Shown piece by piece: positions 1-10,939 of a stretch of DNA of 64,000 nt. The DNA comes from Anthoceros angustus (Eukaryota > Streptophyta > Anthocerotopsida > Anthocerotales > Anthocerotaceae), in NCBI GenBank assembly GCA_010909165.1, contig MU008158.1:556581-620580 (forward strand). Reading direction: 5' to 3'. How positions within the stretch are numbered: the stretch's first letter is position 1; every line of letters starts with the position of its first letter. The notes beneath the pieces are model-generated. The model did not search any database and was not told the DNA's origin. It worked only from the letters and a program-made list of their open reading frames with translations. The translations under genes and the position numbers were made by a program.

Positions 1-2325
1 AAGCTGCTTCCCAAACTCCAAAGCGGACATGCCAATGCCTGCACATGCCTGCAGGAGGCACACAAAAGTCACGGAATCGGGTAGAACCATGCCGTCTGTT
101 TGCATATTACTGTAGAGACGAAGGGCTTTCCACCCCTTCCCCTGCTGAGAATATGCTATCATCATGGCATTCCACGTCACCACATCTTTGCAACCAAGCT
201 TGTCAAACAATCTCTGAGCGTCTGCCAAGCTGCCACACTTTGCGTACATGTTCACCAAACTGTTGGCTACAAACAAATCAGCTTCACGTCCTCGTTCTCT
301 AATCTGAGCATGTAGCTGTCTCCCCTTCTCTAAAGCTGGGGTTCCTATACTTGCGCATGCCTGTAGGAGGCAAACAAAAGTCACTGAATCAGGTATACTG
401 TTACTTTCTTCTGCCATAGAAGTGTAAAGACGAAGGGCTTCCTGACCCATGCCCTGCTGAGAATATCCTGCAATCATGGCATTCCACGTCACGACACCTT
501 TTCGGCCAATCACATCAAAGACACTCTGAGCATCTTCCAAGCTGCCACACTTTGCATACATGGTCACCAAACTGTTGGCTACACACTCATCTGCCTCAAG
601 TCCCTGTTCTCTAATCTGCACATGAAGCTGCTTTCCGATTCCCAAAGCTGGGTTTCCCACACATGCACATGCCTTTAGAATGCACACAAATGTCACAGAA
701 TCAGGTACAGCCACGCCTTCTTGCATAGCCCAGAAAAGACGAATTGCTTCCTGCCCCATGCCGTGCTGAGAATATCCTGCAATTATGGCATTCCACATCA
801 CCACATCCTTCTGACCTAGACCATCAAACACACTCCGAGCATCTTCCAAGCTGCCACATTTTGCATACATGTTCACCAGACTGTTGGCTACAACGTTATC
901 AGCTTGATGTCCTTGTTCTCTAATCTGCACATGTATCTGCCTCCCCTTCTCCAATGCTGGGGCCCCAAGACGTGCACACGCCTGCAGGAGGCACACAAAA
1001 GTCACGGAATCAGGTGTACTGTTGCCTTCTTCTCCCATAGCAGTGTAGAGACAAAGCGCTTCCTGTCCCATGCCCTGATGACAATATCCTGCCATCATGG
1101 CATTCCACGTCGCCACATCTTTTCGACCAAGTCCATCAAACACTCTCTGAGCATCTGCCAAGCTGCCACACTTTGCATACATGTTCACCAAACTGTTAGC
1201 GACTAATACATCAGTTTGACGCCCTTGTTCTCTAATCTGCGCATGAAGCTGCTTCCCCAGCTCCAAAGCTGGGATGCCCTCACTTGCACATGCCTGCAGG
1301 AGGCAGGCAAATGTGATGGAATTGGGTACAGCGCCGCCTTCTGCTCGCATAGCCCTGTAGAGACGCAGGGCTTCCTGAGCCATGCCCTGCTGGGAATATC
1401 CTGAGATCATGGCATTCCAGGTCACCACATCTTTTTGACCAAGTCCGTCAAACACTCTTCGAGCATCTTCTAAGCTGCCACACTTTGCATACATGCCCAC
1501 CAAGCAGCTGCAAACGAACAAATCAGGCTCAACACCAATAGCCAACACATCAGCATGCAGCTGCTGCCCAGTAATCAAGTCTGCTCCCCTTGCACAAGCC
1601 TGAAGGGCTGCCACAAACACATGCCCATCTGGCTTCACACTTGACCTGCGCATGCTATGATACAGTTGTATGGCTTGCTCGTCTTCTCCTTGTTTAACAT
1701 ACGCAGAAATTAAAGACGACCACATGAAGGCATCCGGTGTGGCAACCATGGTGAACACATCCATCGCATCTTGCAACCTGCCATGGGAGGCATACATTCG
1801 CAGGATGTGGTTGCAGATGAACGTGTCCGTCCCGTGTCCCGTCTTCACCGTGAAGGCATGAATGCGGCGACCCAGAGCAACATCCTTCTTCAGTACACAT
1901 TCTTTCAGGACCGTATAAAAGAGAGATCTGGAAACGCAAAAGTCCGTCTCCACCAAAACTCCCAAGGCCTCAACAGCTTCAGCGAGATGGCCTTGCTCAC
2001 ATAGAATGCTCACAGTTTCCGCCGTTACAATGCTTTCGTATCCTGCAGGACTGTTATTCCGCCACAGAGTGTGGCCTCCAAGCAGGCGCTCGCTGGAAGA
2101 CCCATGTCCTGGCAGCCATCCTGTTGGACGTGCTGGTTCTGTTGCAAAGCTTTTGCACCTCGCACCTGCAGTGTTTCCCAACGGTGGGCTCCATGAACTG
2201 AGACCAGCTGGGGCTTTTCCAACAGTGCCTGTGAACCCACCACTTTGTTGGGTCCACGGCAATCGCTCCCACCACGGGTCCACTTGCCCCTTGCGGAGCT
2301 CAATTGCACCACTCCAGACAGCCAT
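1..2325 (-). CDS. PLS-class PPR protein, 3' end outside window (PPR-1)
   Basis: The reading frame is open on the minus strand from the ATG at 2325 to the window edge, so the C-terminus is missing. The upstream in-frame stop TGA lies six codons before the ATG, which fixes the start. The product begins MAVWSGAIELRKGQV, a leader of about 110 residues with few acidic residues, probably an organelle targeting peptide. PLS triads of ~104 residues follow; after the first motif (MYASHGRLQDAMDVF) the signature YAKCGSL recurs five times before the edge. PPR proteins bind organelle RNA one base per motif, and PLS types serve C-to-U editing. The gene is intronless and head-to-head with PPR-2, 2.5 kb away. 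The leader start matches MSVWSVVAL of PPR-4, which supports the start. Family call is certain; target and organelle are unknown. Confidence 0.9.
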   Translation of the reverse strand, partial: MAVWSGAIELRKGQVDPWWERLPWTQQSGGFTGTVGKAPAGLSSWSPPLGNTAGARCKSFATEPARPTGWLPGHGSSSERLLGGHTLWRNNSPAGYESIVTAETVSILCEQGHLAEAVEALGVLVETDFCVSRSLFYTVLKECVLKKDVALGRRIHAFTVKTGHGTDTFICNHILRMYASHGRLQDAMDVFTMVATPDAFMWSSLISAYVKQGEDEQAIQLYHSMRRSSVKPDGHVFVAALQACARGADLITGQQLHADVLAIGVEPDLFVCSCLVGMYAKCGSLEDARRVFDGLGQKDVVTWNAMISGYSQQGMAQEALRLYRAMRAEGGAVPNSITFACLLQACASEGIPALELGKQLHAQIREQGRQTDVLVANSLVNMYAKCGSLADAQRVFDGLGRKDVATWNAMMAGYCHQGMGQEALCLYTAMGEEGNSTPDSVTFVCLLQACARLGAPALEKGRQIHVQIREQGHQADNVVANSLVNMYAKCGSLEDARSVFDGLGQKDVVMWNAIIAGYSQHGMGQEAIRLFWAMQEGVAVPDSVTFVCILKACACVGNPALGIGKQLHVQIREQGLEADECVANSLVTMYAKCGSLEDAQSVFDVIGRKGVVTWNAMIAGYSQQGMGQEALRLYTSMAEESNSIPDSVTFVCLLQACASIGTPALEKGRQLHAQIRERGREADLFVANSLVNMYAKCGSLADAQRLFDKLGCKDVVTWNAMMIAYSQQGKGWKALRLYSNMQTDGMVLPDSVTFVCLLQACAGIGMSALEFGKQL

Positions 2326-2907
2326 ACACTCCAGTCACGGAGCATGCATTGCCTGGAATACGATGCGTTCCATGAGCGATCCTTCTCACAGCTCCATCAG
2401 ATGCTGCATCTAAGAATTCGAGGACTGATAGAACATCGATCCAAAATCGCTGCCCATCAGAGAACAATTTGGAGTGTGGTGATGTTCGAGCTGAAACGGC
2501 AACCACTCCCCTGCGCGGACGCCAGGTAGATGCCGCAGTCTAACACGAACAAGGAGGGCAGATTCAAGGATCAAGACCTGAGCTATCTCGACAGAATGTA
2601 TAAGCTTTTCGGAGATTTCTCACAGCTCTGAGGCGTACTATGTCATCGCAAAATGCAGGAGTAGCTACGCAATAGCCTGCGGTCGCAATTTTGAGCAAAC
2701 CGTCATCATGCGTCCTGGACCGGCTTTTAAAGAAAAGTTGAAGAAGAAAACAGAAACCGGTTATTATGAGCGCATAACGAAGAAAAAAACTTTTTATTGA
2801 AGTCCACTAAGGAAGAACTACCTCCACGGATGGCACCCCGTAACGGATGAAGAGATAAACCAGGTCCTCCCTTCAAGGTGTAGACATCCGGTGATTAGAA
2901 CTCCACA

Positions 2908-3058
2908 GTTAAGCGTCCTTGGTGGGATCGGTTTTTGAAAATCCAGAGTTAAGTATACTTACCAGGATCGATTCTTGGCTGCGATATTATCCATGGGAGG
3001 ATCCGTTAAGTGTCCTTAGGTGGATCGGTTCTTGGGTGGGGTGTTGTCCATGGGGGAT
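2908..3058. repeat. Degenerate tandem repeat, about 3 copies
   Basis: Three diverged copies start near 2910, 2946 and 3005. Each has a core like GTTAAGTGTCCTTAGGTGG followed by ATCGGTTCTTGG and, in two copies, a TCCATGGG tail. Spacing is irregular (about 36 and 59 bp), so this is old and decayed. Confidence 0.5.
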
Positions 3059-3334
3059 ATGTCCAAATGGATATAGATTTGCGCTTCAATCGGTATTTAC
3101 ATGGGTTGTCTAAAGGAAGTGGATGCCCTTGTTGCAAGTAGCTTAGGCCCTCCATGGTAGAAGTTGTTAAGTACCAAGTCCCATAATAGGAACATTCCGT
3201 CCAAGTGAACTATGATATATTCTTTTTCTTCTTCTTGGATGGGGTGTTGTGCATCCCTAGCTATAAATATCATGCTCTTGTCTCCCAATGTATAGGGTCA
3301 TGGGTTGTTAGTACTCTACAAGGTTACTTCAGTC

Positions 3335-3434
3335 GTTATGGCCCTAAGAGTTACTTTCCGTTATGGCCCTAAGAGTTACTTTCCTTTATGGCCCTACGGG
3401 TTACTTCCCATTATTGCCCTACTGGTTACTCCTT
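3335..3434. repeat. 25-bp tandem repeat, 4 copies
   Basis: Copies start at 3335, 3360, 3385 and 3410 with core TTATGGCCCTAAGAGTTACT. The first two are nearly identical and the last two have drifted. No coding role is apparent. Confidence 0.8.
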
Positions 3435-4834
3435 ATTAAATTTCAACACGGGACTTCGATGTATACTTTGAAATAAATATATAAAGTTTTTCAATGCGTT
3501 AAGAAAGAGATAAACCAAGATAAATTTATACTCATTAGTTTACCATGAGTTAGGCACGGAGAGCACATTTCGGGTCCATTTGTGCTATATTTTGAGCAAT
3601 TTTAAAAAATAATTTAAAAAATAGAACAATAAAGGATGTACCAAATATTTTCTTTTTAGTTTAAAAAATATCTTTTAAATAAAGAAATCACACTTCCCTT
3701 GTTCCAAAGGCTCAACTTGAGCCTTTGTGTCTAGAAGGCCTAAGCGGGCTTTTCTACTAATTAAGCATACTAGAAAAGAAAAATCCAATAGACATGTTCC
3801 AAACTTTCATAATTACCGCGCTGGTGCTCATATCTATACATGAAGCGTTGAACGCATGGAGAACTCATGTGGAATCCATGGAAGAACGCATCCATCTAAG
3901 AACACATGGAATCCAAGTTAGATTCCTTCAATGCTTCTCATGAAACATTGATCCACATGAGCATGTGATCTTTGGACATTTTGTTAGGGCGGGATGTTGT
4001 CCACGGAGAAAATGCTCGAGAGTTTTTGGTTCGCCCCAAAATTTTGGTTGGCATTGTTGCCATCTTTTTAACCTCTTCCTTGTTTTCTTGGGCATTTTTC
4101 TAGTTTGTTGCTGGTAAGCCAACAAAGGGTCGATCAATGCTGGCCTAAGGAATATGACCAATGGAATATGTTCCACTGGTAAATGATATCTGAGATAGCC
4201 TAATGATAAAAGGGAAAAGAAGACTTTACTATAAAAAAGAGATGGGAAAAATTCATCCACAAAAAAATCAAAGGACACCATGCCAAGGGGGACTAGCCCC
4301 CCACAACTACCAACCGCCCAAAGAACTTCGTGGTCAGGCTGTGAAAAGGCCTACTTACTACCAGCAGTGAAGAAGCTGACTCTCGTTGTGCACACTAGAT
4401 TTTGAGAAACATTCAATATCAAAAGTTGTAGTGGCTTTGCAAGGTGTCTATGCTTTTCACCTAGACAAATCCAAATAGATGATGGTGGTAGCAAGATTTT
4501 CCTGGAAGAATACAGGGTGTGGAAACTCCACACGAGCACCATTTCCAAGAGCTTGCCACCAATAGAGCTCCGAAGTTGTGTTCGTAATTCACAGGTGTGC
4601 GTATCGAGAACTAAGGAAGCTGGCAGGTATCAACTCTCGCTCTGCCAAGAGCCAGATGCGGAAGGCTAGAAGTTTGAACGGCATACTGTAGTATGACAAC
4701 CCGATGTGATCTGTGACATGCCGTTGCTTCGCAGCACTATACAGTGCTATGGTCGTCTCTGTCGAGTCTGCTGCTCCAGGATTTGATGTCGGCAAAGTTA
4801 CCAGGCCTGGCTGTTTCCTGCATCATCCAATTGC

Positions 4835-7800
4835 ATGGTGTTCCAAGTAAGCTGCAGCCACAGGCTCAGCGCGTGGTGCTCCGAACCATGGCTGCATGGA
4901 GTGTTGCAATTCAGTCACGCAAAGGGCAACTGGGCCCATCCATTGGGCCTTTGTGGGCACCGATTTCGGCAGCTTCATGTGCAGTTCGGTTCTCTGGATG
5001 TGGGTATGGAGATGGGGAGTGGTGCTTCCAAACCCAACTGGAGCTTGCTGGACGATTGTAATCAACCTCGCAGGCCTGCAGGATACGAGCACGGCGTGAC
5101 GGCTGAAACAGTGAAGGAGCTATGTCAGCAAGGCTATCACGCTGAGGCTGTTGAGGCCTTGGGAGTTCTGCTGGAGACAGACGGTTGTGTTTCCAGATCT
5201 CTCTTTTATTATGTGCTGAAGGTTTGTGTAGCGAAGAAGGATGTGGTTCTGGCCCGCCGTGTTCATGGTTTCACGGTGAAGAAAGGGCGTGGGGGGGACC
5301 CCTTTCTGTGCAACCACATCCTGCGAATGTATGCTTCCCATGGCAGGTTGCAGGACGCGATGGATGTGTTCAACATGGTTGCCAGTCCGGATGCCTTCAT
5401 GTGGTCTTCCATAATTTCTGCACATGTGAAATACGGACAACACGAGCAGGCCCTCCAACTGTATCATCAGATGCGCAGATCAAGTGTGAAGGCAGATGGG
5501 CATGTGTTTGTGGCAGCTCTCCAGGCGTGTGCAAGGGTGGGAGACTTGAAAATTGGGCAGGAACTGCATGCTGATGTGTTGGCTAGTGGCACTGAGCCTG
5601 ATCTGTTCGTTTACAGCTGCCTTGTGGACATGTATGCAAAGTGCGGTAGCTTGGAAGACGCTCAGAGAGTCTTTGACGGGCTTGGTCGAAAAGATGTCGT
5701 GACGTGGAATGCCATGATCGCAGGATATGCCCAGCAGGGGATGGGTCAGGATGCCCTGCGTCTCTACAGGGATATGGAAGTGGAAGGCAGCGCAGTTCCC
5801 AATTCCATCACTTTCTTGTGCCTCCTGCAGGCATGTGCAAGTGTGGGCAAGCCAGCTTTGGAGATGGGGAAGCAGCTTCATGCACAGATTCGAGAACGAG
5901 GACATCAGGCTGATGTGTTTGTATCCAACAGTTTGGTGACCATGTATGCAAAGTGTGGCAGCTTGGAATATGCTCAGCAACAGTTTGAGGGACTTGTTAA
6001 AAAAGATGTTGTCACATGGAATGCCATGATCTCGGCATATTCCCAGCAGGGCTTGGGGCTGGAGGCCCTTCGTATTTATAGTGCCATGCAAGAAGAAGGC
6101 ATAGTTGCACCCGATGCTGTGACATTTGTCTGCCTCCTGCAGGCATGTGCAGGTCTAGGCAGCCCAGCTTTGGAGAAGGGGAAGCAACTCCATGCACAGA
6201 TCAGAGAACAGGGACATCAAGCCCATGTAGTTGTAGCAAACAGTTTGCTGAACATGTATGCAAAGTGTGGCAGCTTGGGAGATGCTCGGAGAGTGTTTGA
6301 TGGGCTGGTTCAGAAAGGTGTTGTAACGTGGAATGCCATGATGTCAGGATATTCCCAACAGGGTATGGGACAGGAGGCTCTTTGTCTTTACTGCACTATG
6401 CAAGACGAAGGCATGGCTGTACCTGATTCTGTGACATTTGTGTGCCTTTTGCAGGCGTGTGCAAGTCTGGGCCACCTAGCTTTGGATAAGGGAAAGCAGT
6501 TGCATGAGCAGATTAGAGATCGAGGATATCAAAATGATGTGTTTGTCGGCAACAGTTTGGTGAACATGTATGCAAAGTGTGGTAGCTTGGAGGGTGCTCA
6601 GAGAATCTTTAACGGACTTGGTGAAAAGAGTGTGGTGACGTGGAATGCCATGATGGCAGGATATTCCCAGCAGGGTAAGGGGCACGAAGCCCTTCATCTA
6701 TACACTGTTATGCTAGACGAGGGGATAACTTCACCTGATTCAGCGACATTTGTGTGCCTTCTGCAGGCATGTGCAAGTGTGGGCACTCCAGCGCTGGAGA
6801 AAGGGAAGCAGCTTCATGCGCAGATCAGGGAACGAGGACTTCAAGTTGATGTATACGTTGCTAACAGCTTGATCAACATGTACGCAAAGTGTGGCAGCTT
6901 GGAAGATGCTCAACGAGTGTTTGACGGACTTGGCAGAAAAGATGTGGTGACATGGAATGCGATGATAGCAGGATATTCCCAGCTGGGTATGGGTTGGGAA
7001 GCCCTTCGTTTTAACTTTGCTATGGAAGAAGAAGGCATTTCTGTACCTGATTGTGTGACATTTGTATGCCTCCTGCAGGCCTGCACAAGTTTGGGCACCC
7101 AAGCTTTGGAGATGGGGAAGCAGCTTCATACTCAGATTCGGGAACGAGGACATCAAGCTGACGTGTTTGTAGCCAACAGTTTGGTGAGCATGTATGCGAA
7201 GTGCGGCAGCTTGGAAGATGCTCAGCGAGCGTTTGACGAACTTGTCCTGAAGGATGTCGTAACATGGAATGCCATAATTACAGGATATTCCCAGCAGGGC
7301 ATGGGGCAGGAAGCCCTTCGTCTTTACACTGACATGCAAGAAGGCATAACCATTGCTGACTCCTTGACTTATGTGTGCCTCCTGCAGGCATGTGCTAATG
7401 TGGCAGCTTTGGATCTGGGAAGGCGGCTACATGCACAGATAGAAGAACAAGGGCTTCAAGGTGATGTGGTGATAGCCGGCAGCTTGATAAACATGTACGG
7501 AAAGTCCGGGAGCATGGTTGATGCGCAGCAGACATTTGATGCAATGTCTGACAGAGATGTTGTCACTTGGAGTGCACTGATTGCAGGCCACACCTGTCAG
7601 GGAAACAGTGAAGCCGTCTTTGACTTGGTTCAGAGAATGGAAGAGGATGGCATACAGCCAGACAGCGTCACATTCCTTAGTCTACTAACAGTGTGCAGCC
7701 ATGCAAATCTTGTAAATAAGGGGAGAGAGTACTTCGGTTCTATGAGCAGACACTATGGCATAACTCCCACGGTGGAGCACTACACTTGCATGGTGGATCT

Positions 7801-8155
7801 CCTTGGCCGTGCAGGCCGACTGGATGACGCACTAGCTTTGGTGAGGACAATGTCTGTGCTGCCTAATGCTGCAGTCTGGCACAGTGTGTTGGGTGCTTGT
7901 CAAAAGTGGAGAAACGTGGAGGTGGGACGCCATGCCTTTGAACAAGCGATAGGGCTAGATAAGAAAGATGCTGCAGCATACGTCTTGATGTCGAACATTT
8001 ATACAGGTGCCCAGATGTGGGATCAGGCAAAGAAGATCTTGGAGATGAGAAAAGCATTTAGGGTATGGAAACAGCCTGGTCAAAGCTGGTGGACAGACAT
8101 GGACGGCCAGGTGCATAGTTTTCTAGCTGGGACTAAAACGCATCTTGACGGTTGA
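4835..8155 (+). CDS. PLS-class PPR protein, E-type without DYW (PPR-2)
   Basis: One intronless frame of 1106 codons. After a ~100-residue leader the first motif contains LCNHILRMYASHGRLQDAM, then about seven P-L-S triads follow, marked by YAKCGSLEDAQRVF-type S motifs and VVTWNAMIAGYSQQG P motifs. The C-terminus has the E region (KKDAAAYVLMSNIY) and E+ (QSWWTDMDGQVHSF) and stops about ten residues later, so no DYW deaminase domain is present. PLS-E proteins guide organellar C-to-U editing with a partner deaminase (family knowledge). The first in-frame ATG is 4835, but the stretch matching the PPR-1 and PPR-4 N-terminus (MAAWSVAIQSRKGQL) begins at 4888 in another frame that stops at 5061. The natural start is therefore doubtful: either an indel disrupted the leader or the annotated start is a replacement. 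Confidence 0.88.
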   Translation: MVFQVSCSHRLSAWCSEPWLHGVLQFSHAKGNWAHPLGLCGHRFRQLHVQFGSLDVGMEMGSGASKPNWSLLDDCNQPRRPAGYEHGVTAETVKELCQQGYHAEAVEALGVLLETDGCVSRSLFYYVLKVCVAKKDVVLARRVHGFTVKKGRGGDPFLCNHILRMYASHGRLQDAMDVFNMVASPDAFMWSSIISAHVKYGQHEQALQLYHQMRRSSVKADGHVFVAALQACARVGDLKIGQELHADVLASGTEPDLFVYSCLVDMYAKCGSLEDAQRVFDGLGRKDVVTWNAMIAGYAQQGMGQDALRLYRDMEVEGSAVPNSITFLCLLQACASVGKPALEMGKQLHAQIRERGHQADVFVSNSLVTMYAKCGSLEYAQQQFEGLVKKDVVTWNAMISAYSQQGLGLEALRIYSAMQEEGIVAPDAVTFVCLLQACAGLGSPALEKGKQLHAQIREQGHQAHVVVANSLLNMYAKCGSLGDARRVFDGLVQKGVVTWNAMMSGYSQQGMGQEALCLYCTMQDEGMAVPDSVTFVCLLQACASLGHLALDKGKQLHEQIRDRGYQNDVFVGNSLVNMYAKCGSLEGAQRIFNGLGEKSVVTWNAMMAGYSQQGKGHEALHLYTVMLDEGITSPDSATFVCLLQACASVGTPALEKGKQLHAQIRERGLQVDVYVANSLINMYAKCGSLEDAQRVFDGLGRKDVVTWNAMIAGYSQLGMGWEALRFNFAMEEEGISVPDCVTFVCLLQACTSLGTQALEMGKQLHTQIRERGHQADVFVANSLVSMYAKCGSLEDAQRAFDELVLKDVVTWNAIITGYSQQGMGQEALRLYTDMQEGITIADSLTYVCLLQACANVAALDLGRRLHAQIEEQGLQGDVVIAGSLINMYGKSGSMVDAQQTFDAMSDRDVVTWSALIAGHTCQGNSEAVFDLVQRMEEDGIQPDSVTFLSLLTVCSHANLVNKGREYFGSMSRHYGITPTVEHYTCMVDLLGRAGRLDDALALVRTMSVLPNAAVWHSVLGACQKWRNVEVGRHAFEQAIGLDKKDAAAYVLMSNIYTGAQMWDQAKKILEMRKAFRVWKQPGQSWWTDMDGQVHSFLAGTKTHLDG

Positions 8156-8350
8156 GCAAGGTCGAAACAGATGGGTTCAAAGCAAAGAACAGGGATTTGT
8201 GGTGGTGGTGGTCCGCTTAACAGGGTATGAACTTTTATGAAGATGTGAGTTTGTGACGAAGAATTTGGATGGGCGTACAGTTCTTGGAACTCTGCATGGC
8301 AACTACCTGCATGACGGTCTTTTTCGGAGAGCAGTTTTTGTGGAGCCAGG

Positions 8351-10327
8351 TCAATCTTTGGTCCTAATTATTGTCAGAGTCCCCGAGCCTTGAGTATGAA
8401 TGGTTCTCAGGCTCACCACTGACTTCCCCGAGAGGCCTATTCCAGTTTCTGAAGGGTTTGCCCGACTGCCATCCTCGGCAAAGGTTGGAATAGATGGCAT
8501 TCCAGTGCGCGCCTTGGGAGTAGAAATCCGTTCATTTATGTCGTCCAGTGTCACATTGCCCCCCACTCCTGGAAGGGGTTTCACGATATCAAATGGACAT
8601 AAGGGGACGGGCGTCACTAGTTTTGGTTTTGGTTTGCGTTGAGTTGATTGCTGGCTGCCTGCACCAGTCAGAAAGCAGTTGCTCAGGCAGCTCAGAACAC
8701 CGTCCAGGTTTGTTTGCTCTCTGGCACTGAGAACTCACCAGGGGTAGAAGGCCTGCTGCGAAAGGGTGTATGAGTGCCTTGCGCTCCTATCTCTTCACGC
8801 CCTACCAGCATCTGCAAACCTGAATTCCCCACAACTACGTTAGACATACGAGTTCACATCAACCAGCTTGGCCTGGAAAGCAGGGCTTCACCACTATCAA
8901 TCTTTGTTTACCTGGGGACGCAAAGACACACCGCATGGGATTCCTGGATTTGGAACCCAACAAACACTCGGATTGTCAGGGTGGGAGGACAAAAACATCA
9001 CGACGTCATGCCCAACGTAGCTCTGGGACTTGGATTAGAGTAAAGACACACTTCTCATGACTATATCGGTGTTGGGAAACACAGGGCAAACGCTCGACAC
9101 CGTAATCCGCTTGACTTTGCTGAGAGCATTCATCAGTCCAGACCTTCGTGTCGAGGAACTCATGGTCTTGAGAGCATTCATCAGTCCAGACCTTCGTGTC
9201 GAGGAACTCATGGTCTTGAGAGCATTCATCAGTCCAGACCTTCGTGTCGAGGAACTCATGGTCTTGAGAGCATTCATCAGTCCAGACCTTCGTGTCGAGG
9301 AACTCATGGTCTGCATTCTCGTCTTTGGCAAACGTGGGAAGTCCTTCCTGCAATTGGGGATGCCCATGTACCCACGCTTGCCCCTTGTGCAATAATCCTC
9401 CTTCGGTCTTTGGTTGGTGCAGAGCATGTAGCCCCAACCATCCATGCTCCTCGGTATGGGCATCGCCTACGGTACTGCCTGGAGAGAGCATCACTTTTGA
9501 GGTCCTGGCAGCACCTGGAGCTAGTGCCCTTTCTTGTGCACTTGCATCCCACCCAACCTGGACTTTACACCAACTTACCAGCTTTTGGATACCAGTATGC
9601 ACTGGAGGACATCCTGCTGTAGTAACCAGATCTCTGAGATGCTTCCGTGAACGACGACTCCTGGGATGACTGTGGGTGGTGACCATATTGCACTCACATT
9701 TCAACAGTAAGTATACCGCCCAAACTTCCTCACCTATCAAGAAGCATGAGCAAGATGGTGAGTGCAAAGGCGGCTGGGTTTGTACTTACTTCAACTTGGT
9801 ATTCCGGATGCTGAGAGTTGGTGCTATAATCAGAAGCTGCCTCAGGATACTCCAACATCCGCCTCCTTTTCGGTCGAGGGCTACCGACAGCATCTGGGGG
9901 CTCTACTGCACACCCCGCTATGTTGCCATCTGAGCATAACAAGAATTGCAGAGCATCAGCACCATAGAATTGCAGAAAAACAAGAGCCAAAGGAAACAAA
10001 AAACAGTATGGAGGTACGGTGGGCACCTTGGCTACAATGGGAGTAGAATACTGGTGAACTTCCCGGCATCCGGGAGATGGGAGTCCCTGACTCGGTCGAT
10101 CTTCGATGGGCGTCCTGCACAATCTCAGCTATCTCGTCCCACAACGAAGGAGAGATACCTGACAAAATTCACTGTGAATTGAGCACCTGGGTACCACTCT
10201 GTACTTAGCAACCCCTGCTGTATGGCAAGAGCATGAAGCCAAAATTGATCGTCCTCCACCAACCTGGCGGATCGCCATCGTCCGGCCAGCTGGGAATCGC
10301 GTCAGCATCATTCTCCCTGTTCGCCAT
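8351..10327 (-). CDS. XRI1: XRI1-like protein (multi-exon, partial model)
   Basis: Recognised from two conserved blocks. The last exon, 8658-8351 after acceptor TGGTGCAG, encodes a Pro/Lys stretch, GVGGNVTLDDINERI, then SGKSVVSLRTIHTQG and ends TLTIIRTKD, the characteristic XRI1 family tail. An internal exon at 9929-9790 carries SPRPKRRRMLEY, the family's basic KRRRML motif. A further likely exon is 9669-9579 (Ser-rich, ends with donor GTAAGT). An ATG at 10327 opens MANRENDADAIPSWPDD and could be the start. XRI1 is X-ray induced, interacts with MND1 and acts in meiosis and DNA repair in Arabidopsis (established). The region between 9579 and 8658 includes a 48-bp minisatellite that is open in this orientation. 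Intervening exon edges are not resolved. The gene is convergent with PPR-2 and divergent from PPR-3. Confidence 0.7.
9123..9311. repeat. 48-bp minisatellite, ~3.9 near-identical copies, inside the XRI1-like gene
   Basis: Copies begin at 9123, 9171, 9219 and 9267 and look identical by eye. The period of 48 bp is 16 codons. On the minus strand, the sense strand of the XRI1-like gene, the copies read as four repeats of DHEFLDTKVWTDECSQ in a frame open for about 250 codons. The plus strand is also open across it, as expected for such a repeat. Confidence 0.93.
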
Positions 10328-10939
10328 GCGGGCTGCCGCTGCAGCCTGCGCATGGACGACAAGGAAGGAGGTAGCAGCTCCAGTCTACAACAAACTAGAG
10401 CACGGCATCTTGCTCCTTCTGATTAGTCCTCGCCCGCAATGACTCCCCTCCCTCTAAGCAATCCCAATTGCGCTACGCAGAATCCCCAACGGCACAGCGC
10501 AAGATCCCGGCAGCGGCAAAGAATTGACCCTCTCCCGCAGCATTGCTCACTCAGGGGGTCGGGCCGGGGCCCGGGAAGCGGAGAAGAAGCACACGGCCAG
10601 ACAGGACAGAATTCCGGCGCCGCAATTCTGTCCCGCGGTCGGTCTTAGTCCATGTGTTTACGTTGCGGAGTTCATGAACCCAAGAAAAGTGGATGAGCTC
10701 CCATTCTCCTGAGTTCAAGGAATCAACACCTGGCACACGTAAAGATTGCGATGTGCAGCACTTCCAACAGAACTAGCAGAACAAGGGGGTCAGACAGAGG
10801 AGTAACTTCTAGAAGCCAGCTTGGGTGGATGCGCAGCGCGGGTCGCTGGATGTGGGCATGGACATGAGTGGTGGTGCCTGGAAGTACAACTGGAGCCTGC
10901 TGGGTCATGTAGGAACGCGCAGGCCTGCTAGATCCGGAA
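10328..10939. other. Spacer between divergent XRI1-like gene and PPR-3
   Basis: No gene is evident. The last ~100 bp (from about 10835) are recognisably related to the leader of PPR-2: read in the frame of the PPR-2 leader they give LDVGMDMSGGAW and NWSLL, but they are out of frame with the PPR-3 start at 10940. The rest probably holds the two promoters and 5' UTRs. Confidence 0.6.

Larger units (their letters stand above)
2326..4834. other. Spacer between divergent PPR-1 and PPR-2
   Basis: This 2.5-kb AT-richer stretch separates the starts of two divergent PPR genes and should hold both promoters. I see two short degenerate tandem repeats (listed separately) and no convincing gene. The longest reading frame, 117 codons at 3928-4281 on the minus strand, shows no motif I recognise. 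Confidence 0.6.

Noticed and set aside
3928-4281. 117-codon minus-strand frame
   Set aside because: Single AT-rich frame with no motif or neighbour support.
5480-6091. 203-codon open frame antisense to PPR-2, with similar frames at 6740-7339 and 12014-12583
   Set aside because: These are mirror frames of the repeated PPR motifs; their sequence simply tracks the sense repeats and has no domain of its own.
9123-9311. Possible CRISPR-like array
   Set aside because: The 48-bp copies are contiguous with no unique spacers, in a plant nuclear gene; it is a minisatellite.
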